Origin: Holtiella sp036655075
GTDB lineage: Bacteria; Bacillota; Clostridia; Lachnospirales; Cellulosilyticaceae
NCBI RefSeq assembly: GCF_036655075.1
Contig: NZ_JAVVQU010000007.1
Location: 12,862-76,861 of the forward strand
Length of the DNA stretch: 64,000 nt
Direction of reading: 5' to 3'
Part shown: positions 60,041 to 64,000 of the stretch, piece by piece
Layout of the letters: every line of letters starts with the position of its first letter
Position numbering within the stretch: the stretch's first letter is position 1
Notes under the pieces: model-generated
What the model saw: only the letters and a program-made list of their open reading frames with translations
What the model was told of the DNA's origin: nothing
Databases searched by the model: none
Position numbers and translations under genes: made by a program

Positions 60041-61660
60041 CTACTCTGATTGTTTGGTTATAAAGTCTACAATTTCTTTCGGGTCTTCTAAGCTATGTGG
60101 ATGATGGCCTACATGTGGTTTTAAGATCAACTTCATTGTTCCACCTAAGGCTTGGTAAGCATCTACTAGAATTGCACCATTTTCATCATAAGGTACGAGG
60201 CTATCCGCATCACCTGCAACCAAAATTAAAGGTAGCTTATTCTCTATCAAAGTTTGTATCATTTTTTCTCTTTGACTTTCAAAGGCTTCTACGGCATCTT
60301 CTTCTCCAATGCCGTAGATCTTCAAGCACTTTCTCCAGTCTTCGGGTGAACCTTCTCCTTTGTATAGTCCACCTGGCCAACTACATGGGTCCACAACAGG
60401 TGCGTCTAAATACAAAGTTCCTACATGTTCTGGATAGCTACTAGCATAGTTTAGCGCATAAAGTGCTCCTCTACTAAATCCAAAAACATCTGCCTTTTGA
60501 GCTAATTCAAATTTACTTCTTACTACTTCATAAAATACATGCATTGCTTGAACGGCTAACTCACTTCCATACATATCTTGCATGTTACAATAGGCAATAT
60601 GCCATCCTTCTTCTAACAAGGCCATATCCGCATAGCTAAAAGCATCAAAAAATTCTGTACGCCATACCCAAGGTCTTCCTTGTTTGGCTTCTTTAGGCTC
60701 TACGACAATACAAGATCTTCCTGCTGCATAAAAATGATAACTTTTGTGACCTTTAAAGCTTCCTTCTTCTATCTTTTCACTTAGCTTGTCTCTCTCAAGT
60801 GCTTCTTTAATACGCTTATTTAACTTTTCACTTTCTTCTGCTAAGCAATCTACGCCTACTGTACTCAGTACTAAAAGCTCATTTCCATGTCCAATAAAAT
60901 CTAATAACGTGTCACTAATCATTCTATTTTTAGCTGCTACAAGTTGATAAAGTTCTGATTTGGATTCATCTTCTACATACTCAGGCACATCTTGAAGGGT
61001 GATATGAAAAACTTGTTTTAATATAGCCTGTGCACAAACAAAATTCCCCATATGATTTGGATGTATACCATCACCCGTTCTATAGCTAGGTTGTTCACGA
61101 CGTCTTTTTTGAATGGCCTCAAATAATGGTCCATAGATATCTACCACTTGATCTTTGTATTCTGAGTCAAGTAGCCAATCACTGTATACTTTAAGGACAT
61201 CATTATACCCAATATACGGTTTCATAAAGCCATAGTCATCTCCATCTAACCCTTGAAGCTGACTTGGATCTAACATTTGCTCATCAAATGGTGGTGGTGT
61301 TAAGAGTACTACGTCGCACCCCTTTTCTTTTGTACACTCTACAAACTTTTTGACTCCTTCTTTGTAAGCCGCAAATCGCTCTTCACTGAAAGGATGATAA
61401 ATGCCATCATTCATGCCATAGCTTGCAAAAACTAAATCTGGTTTAATAAGATCCAATGTACGTTCTAACCTTTGAAAGGCACAAGGACGTAAAAAGGGAT
61501 GATGTGCTTCTGAAAGACCTGATAATGTCTCACTACTTAATCCTAAATTAATTACAGTTGGTTTTTGATCCCCAAAATGCATAGTTAAATAGGTGTCTAT
61601 ATCATTTACATACTGCGCTAAATAAGTAATGCTATCTCCAAGAAATAAAATCTTTTTCAT
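60041..61660 (-). CDS. Fusion of an SGNH/GDSL hydrolase and an alpha/beta hydrolase
   Basis: A 539-residue protein with two esterase-type domains. The N-terminal SGNH domain (about 1-215) shows block I GDSITYLAQ, a Gly/Asn block ASYGMNDGIY and block V GDGIHPNHMG with Asp and His. The C-terminal alpha/beta hydrolase (about 245-539) has the nucleophile elbow GFSRGALYA, the acid in AGDADSLVPYD and a His in HVGHHPHS. No signal peptide is present, so both act in the cytoplasm unless exported by other means. It lies 12 bases after the SASA-family gene on the same strand. Deacylation of an imported oligosaccharide is my inference. Confidence 0.85.
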   Translation of the reverse strand: MKKILFLGDSITYLAQYVNDIDTYLTMHFGDQKPTVINLGLSSETLSGLSEAHHPFLRPCAFQRLERTLDLIKPDLVFASYGMNDGIYHPFSEERFAAYKEGVKKFVECTKEKGCDVVLLTPPPFDEQMLDPSQLQGLDGDDYGFMKPYIGYNDVLKVYSDWLLDSEYKDQVVDIYGPLFEAIQKRRREQPSYRTGDGIHPNHMGNFVCAQAILKQVFHITLQDVPEYVEDESKSELYQLVAAKNRMISDTLLDFIGHGNELLVLSTVGVDCLAEESEKLNKRIKEALERDKLSEKIEEGSFKGHKSYHFYAAGRSCIVVEPKEAKQGRPWVWRTEFFDAFSYADMALLEEGWHIAYCNMQDMYGSELAVQAMHVFYEVVRSKFELAQKADVFGFSRGALYALNYASSYPEHVGTLYLDAPVVDPCSWPGGLYKGEGSPEDWRKCLKIYGIGEEDAVEAFESQREKMIQTLIENKLPLILVAGDADSLVPYDENGAILVDAYQALGGTMKLILKPHVGHHPHSLEDPKEIVDFITKQSE

Positions 61661-61672
61661 TTTCTATATTCC

Positions 61673-63067
61673 TCACTTAATATCTATATTATGGAAAACT
61701 AAAATAGGTAATTGTCCTTCAATATCTCTTGGTAAATAGCCTTTTAAACTACGCCCTACACGGCAACTTACTTTTCCCACACCTTGTAGATTTCTACCTA
61801 ACTTCAAGAAAATACTGTTTTGATCTATACCATACCCTACTATTTCAACTTGCCCTAACTCATCTGTAACCGTGAAACCTAATGCATCTACTGATACGTC
61901 AAATACGTCCAATCGCTCATACACATGATTAAAACTTAACTTGACATTTTGTTCATCTATTCTTAGTGCTTCTTGGATATCTGGTGCATCACAAACGCGA
62001 TTTCTATGATACACATGACTTAATGCACATCTTGCTACACGTTCCCCTATAACTAAGTTCCCATAAGAATTATTATGTATGGCATCTGACAAAGGTAGAT
62101 CAATAGAAGGAATAATATACACCTGTTCGATTTGATGTGCTGCTTTTCTCTGTGCCTCTCTTATACCTGCCCAAGCTGCATCTGCTCGTTCTATTTGAGC
62201 TTGATCCGCTGTGAAATAATTAATAACCTTATTCAATTGTACTGTAAAAATAGGCAGATTGGGATGCCCCACGTCTTGTCTTAGTGTATGTACCATCACT
62301 TTAAATCTTTCTAAGTAAGCCTCTTCCTCTTGCCCTTGGTCTGCATCTGTACAACCTTGATACCACAGTACACCACTTATTCCCTTAGTATGATTTTGAA
62401 TAATCTCCAACATATTACGATATAAATAGCCATCTTCTTCTGGATTCCATGCACTAAGCGGTGAACCACCTAGTGCTGCTTGTACAAGTCCAATAGGATA
62501 GCCTAATTCTTTTTTTAGATGCTTTGCAAAACTAAGCCATGGTGAATGCCCCGGATTACCGCCTTCTCTATTTGCTGTATACTTAACATGTGTAGACTCA
62601 TTAAATGGGTGAGTTGCTAAATCCCATTTACCGCTATTTTTAAGTAAATGTATCCCCAGTTCTGGTGAATCTAACACAGCATCTTTTCCATATCCAGCTG
62701 AATTGCTCTGCCCTGCAATGACATACACATCACCTACCCCAATGTGGTGAATCATATCACCTCGGCTTGACCACTCAACAGCTTGTCCCTCATAAGTTTT
62801 TAGGCAGGTCTCGATACGATACAAGCCACCTTTAGGAACATCTTTAAAAGTTAATTCCCATTCTTTCTCCTTGGTATGTACAGCCTCTTGCCAACGGATG
62901 ACACTTTCATAACTATCCTCAAATACAACTCTTCCAAATACCCTTGCATATGCAATTTCTTCAGTTGTCTCATACGTTCCCTGAATCTTAATATCTGCTA
63001 CGCCTTCTACCTGTTGTATAATCTGCCAATCTTGTGGTCCACGGGTAATTAACGCCCCTATGTTCAT
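61673..63067 (-). CDS. Sialate O-acetylesterase-like (SASA/DUF303) family esterase
   Basis: A 464-residue esterase without a signal peptide. The SASA domain (about 110-350) shows the nucleophile block VIAGQSNSAGYG, the central block GVLWYQGCTDAD and the C-terminal Asp/His block PSIDLPLSDAIHNNSYGN. A beta-rich N-terminal part and a C-terminal beta part flank it, as in carbohydrate esterases of this type. Relatives remove acetyl groups from sialic acid or xylan. It is the first gene of a two-gene esterase operon. Upstream, 63068-63480 is AT-rich promoter region with no other gene. Confidence 0.85.
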   Translation of the reverse strand: MNIGALITRGPQDWQIIQQVEGVADIKIQGTYETTEEIAYARVFGRVVFEDSYESVIRWQEAVHTKEKEWELTFKDVPKGGLYRIETCLKTYEGQAVEWSSRGDMIHHIGVGDVYVIAGQSNSAGYGKDAVLDSPELGIHLLKNSGKWDLATHPFNESTHVKYTANREGGNPGHSPWLSFAKHLKKELGYPIGLVQAALGGSPLSAWNPEEDGYLYRNMLEIIQNHTKGISGVLWYQGCTDADQGQEEEAYLERFKVMVHTLRQDVGHPNLPIFTVQLNKVINYFTADQAQIERADAAWAGIREAQRKAAHQIEQVYIIPSIDLPLSDAIHNNSYGNLVIGERVARCALSHVYHRNRVCDAPDIQEALRIDEQNVKLSFNHVYERLDVFDVSVDALGFTVTDELGQVEIVGYGIDQNSIFLKLGRNLQGVGKVSCRVGRSLKGYLPRDIEGQLPILVFHNIDIK

Positions 63068-63510
63068 ACTTTTCTCTCCTATACTTACAAAATTATATTT
63101 TTATTAAATTAATGAATATATTTCACATTAATTATAGCGTTTCTTTACACAAAACTAAATAGTTTTTACTATTTTTTTTACATTTTATATATTTTTGTGA
63201 AACTATATAAGAAAAAATCTATCTCATAATCTATCAGTACTTCTAATCAATGATAGATTACCTTATTCAGTCTATAAATACCTAAGTATTTGTTTTTCTT
63301 CCTATTTTAAAGTATTACTTAAATACACCACTTTAACTTAACACTTAAGCTATTTTTTAGACAAAATGTTAAATTCACTTTCTGCATTTCTAGAGTTTTC
63401 AAACACAAAGTGCCTTATTTTATAATGTGGATTTTATGGATTTTAACGAAGTTTAAATTTTTAGAATCTTTCACTAGACTTGTCCCCCTTTTCAGTTCAT
63501 AATAAGTATA

Positions 63511-63995
63511 TAAGTGTTGGCTTCACTGTGGCTCCTAGGTAAACTTGAAACCAACATCACTAAGTGAAAGTTAAACAACTTTGGTTCCCTCTCAACCAAT
63601 ACTTGAACAAACTGACACTTGGGCAACCGATCTACTTATAAGTAAAAGTGGCAAATGGTAGATTCGGGGCACTATCCTCACAACTACATATCTTTCATCC
63701 ACTATGCTTCACCTACGATAGAAAGCTTACAAGCAAGTGGGCAAGACAAGTCCTTGGGTACACCTGTTTGAACGCAGAAACTTGCAGTAATAAGTCAATA
63801 AGACCTCTATTACCAACAGTTTGCTCGTTACAACATGCTGTAGCAAGGTAAGCCCTTTGCCTACTCCTTGAGGCTTGATTTCACAAGAAGCTGGATGAAA
63901 TCTAAGTTTTCCATGTGAGGCTTTGCCACAAACACAAAAACTAGCTTAAGTCTGTCATTAAAATGAGAGGGGACAGATTTGGGCTAGTTTTTGTG
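63511..63995 (+). ncRNA. Candidate large structured RNA (class not assigned)
   Basis: There is no credible gene here, base composition is visibly richer in G and C than in the flanking intergenic DNA, and many stems can be drawn: TAAGTGTTGG at 63511-63520 with CCAATACTTG at 63596-63605; CCGATCTAC at 63627-63635 with GTAGATTCGG at 63658-63667; CTTTCATC at 63692-63699 with GATAGAAAG at 63717-63725; GTAATA at 63787-63792 with TATTAC at 63808-63813; CTTGATTTCA at 63874-63883 with TGAAATCTAAG at 63896-63906. A 24-bp stem (63933-63956 with 63972-63995) closes the element. G-U pairs in the first and last stems exist only in the plus-strand RNA, which sets the orientation. The 5' end is uncertain. 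Confidence 0.6.
63933..63995 (+). terminator. 24-bp terminal hairpin of the candidate RNA
   Basis: CACAAAAACTAGC pairs with GCTAGTTTTTGTG, and the inner TTAAGTCTGTC pairs with GACAGATTTGG using three G-U pairs, around a 15-nt loop. A TTTTT tract lies in the 3' arm. It looks like an A/U-flanked intrinsic terminator for a plus-strand transcript, but could also be a closing stem of the RNA itself. Confidence 0.6.
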
Positions 63996-64000
63996 CGTTT

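Noticed and set aside
63648..63851. 67-codon plus-strand frame within the candidate RNA
   Set aside because: No ribosome site, an unlikely amino-acid composition, and it cuts across several stems. The RNA interpretation is better supported.
63400..64000. Group I or group II intron, or insertion element end
   Set aside because: No intron-encoded protein, no recognisable domain V or group I core, and no transposase or terminal repeats. The end of the window limits this check.

Overview
The window looks like chromosome of a low-GC, anaerobic, endospore-forming member of the Clostridia. The gene content (class III ribonucleotide reductase, clostridial Csp-type germination proteases, spoVA and spoIIA operons, 2-hydroxyacyl-CoA dehydratase activase) suggests Lachnospiraceae, possibly a Cellulosilyticum-like organism. 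That placement is inference from gene content and was not checked by any search. Most genes lie on the minus strand, in operons separated by clear intrinsic terminators. I saw no tRNA, rRNA, insertion sequence, prophage or CRISPR array.

Layout. 1-3.5 kb: a MacB-like ABC exporter (ATPase, secreted CARDB-type protein, permease cut by the window edge). 3.7-8.9 kb: three tandem Csp-like subtilisins of the spore germination type, the first lacking the catalytic serine. 9-13.5 kb: an alpha/beta hydrolase, a DnaQ-type exonuclease, and nrdDG behind two NrdR boxes. 13.5-24.6 kb: housekeeping and regulatory genes (asnA with a T-box leader, GntR, TetR, ung, YitT, GIY-YIG, a duplicated P-loop protein, DUF4340, PerR-like Fur, aminotransferase plus Lrp). 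24.9-27.8 kb: spoVAABCDE behind a sigma-G-like promoter. 27.9-37.3 kb: a de novo purine operon, purL-E-C-F-M-N-D, with four CGAAC motifs upstream. 37.7-39.2 kb: spoIIAA-spoIIAB-sigF. 39.3-48.8 kb: a zinc-ribbon/TPR membrane protein, a CadC-like metal sensor, two RimK-like ATP-grasp ligases, an acidic membrane protein, a hydroxyacid dehydrogenase, a 17-bp tandem repeat interrupted by a 100-N assembly gap, a Tim44-like/SPFH membrane pair, an M29 aminopeptidase and a DUF4250 protein. 49-52 kb: a THF riboswitch with folT, and a two-component system. 52.6-56.8 kb: a two-gene acyl-CoA dehydratase activase. 57-60 kb: two small unknown genes and hflKC. 60-63.1 kb: two carbohydrate-esterase-like proteins. 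63.5-64 kb: no gene, but a GC-richer, strongly foldable stretch ending in a long hairpin, a candidate large structured RNA.

How they fit together. Three sporulation and germination blocks are present: spoIIA-sigF (forespore fate), spoVA (dipicolinate transport) and csp (germination signalling to cortex lysis). Nucleotide metabolism is represented by pur, nrdDG, folT and ung, with RNA or operator control visible for nrd, asnA, folT and probably pur. Several membrane-stress-like proteins (SPFH/Tim44 pair, HflKC) and paired enzymes of unknown substrate (ATP-grasp twins, esterases) make up the less-understood part.
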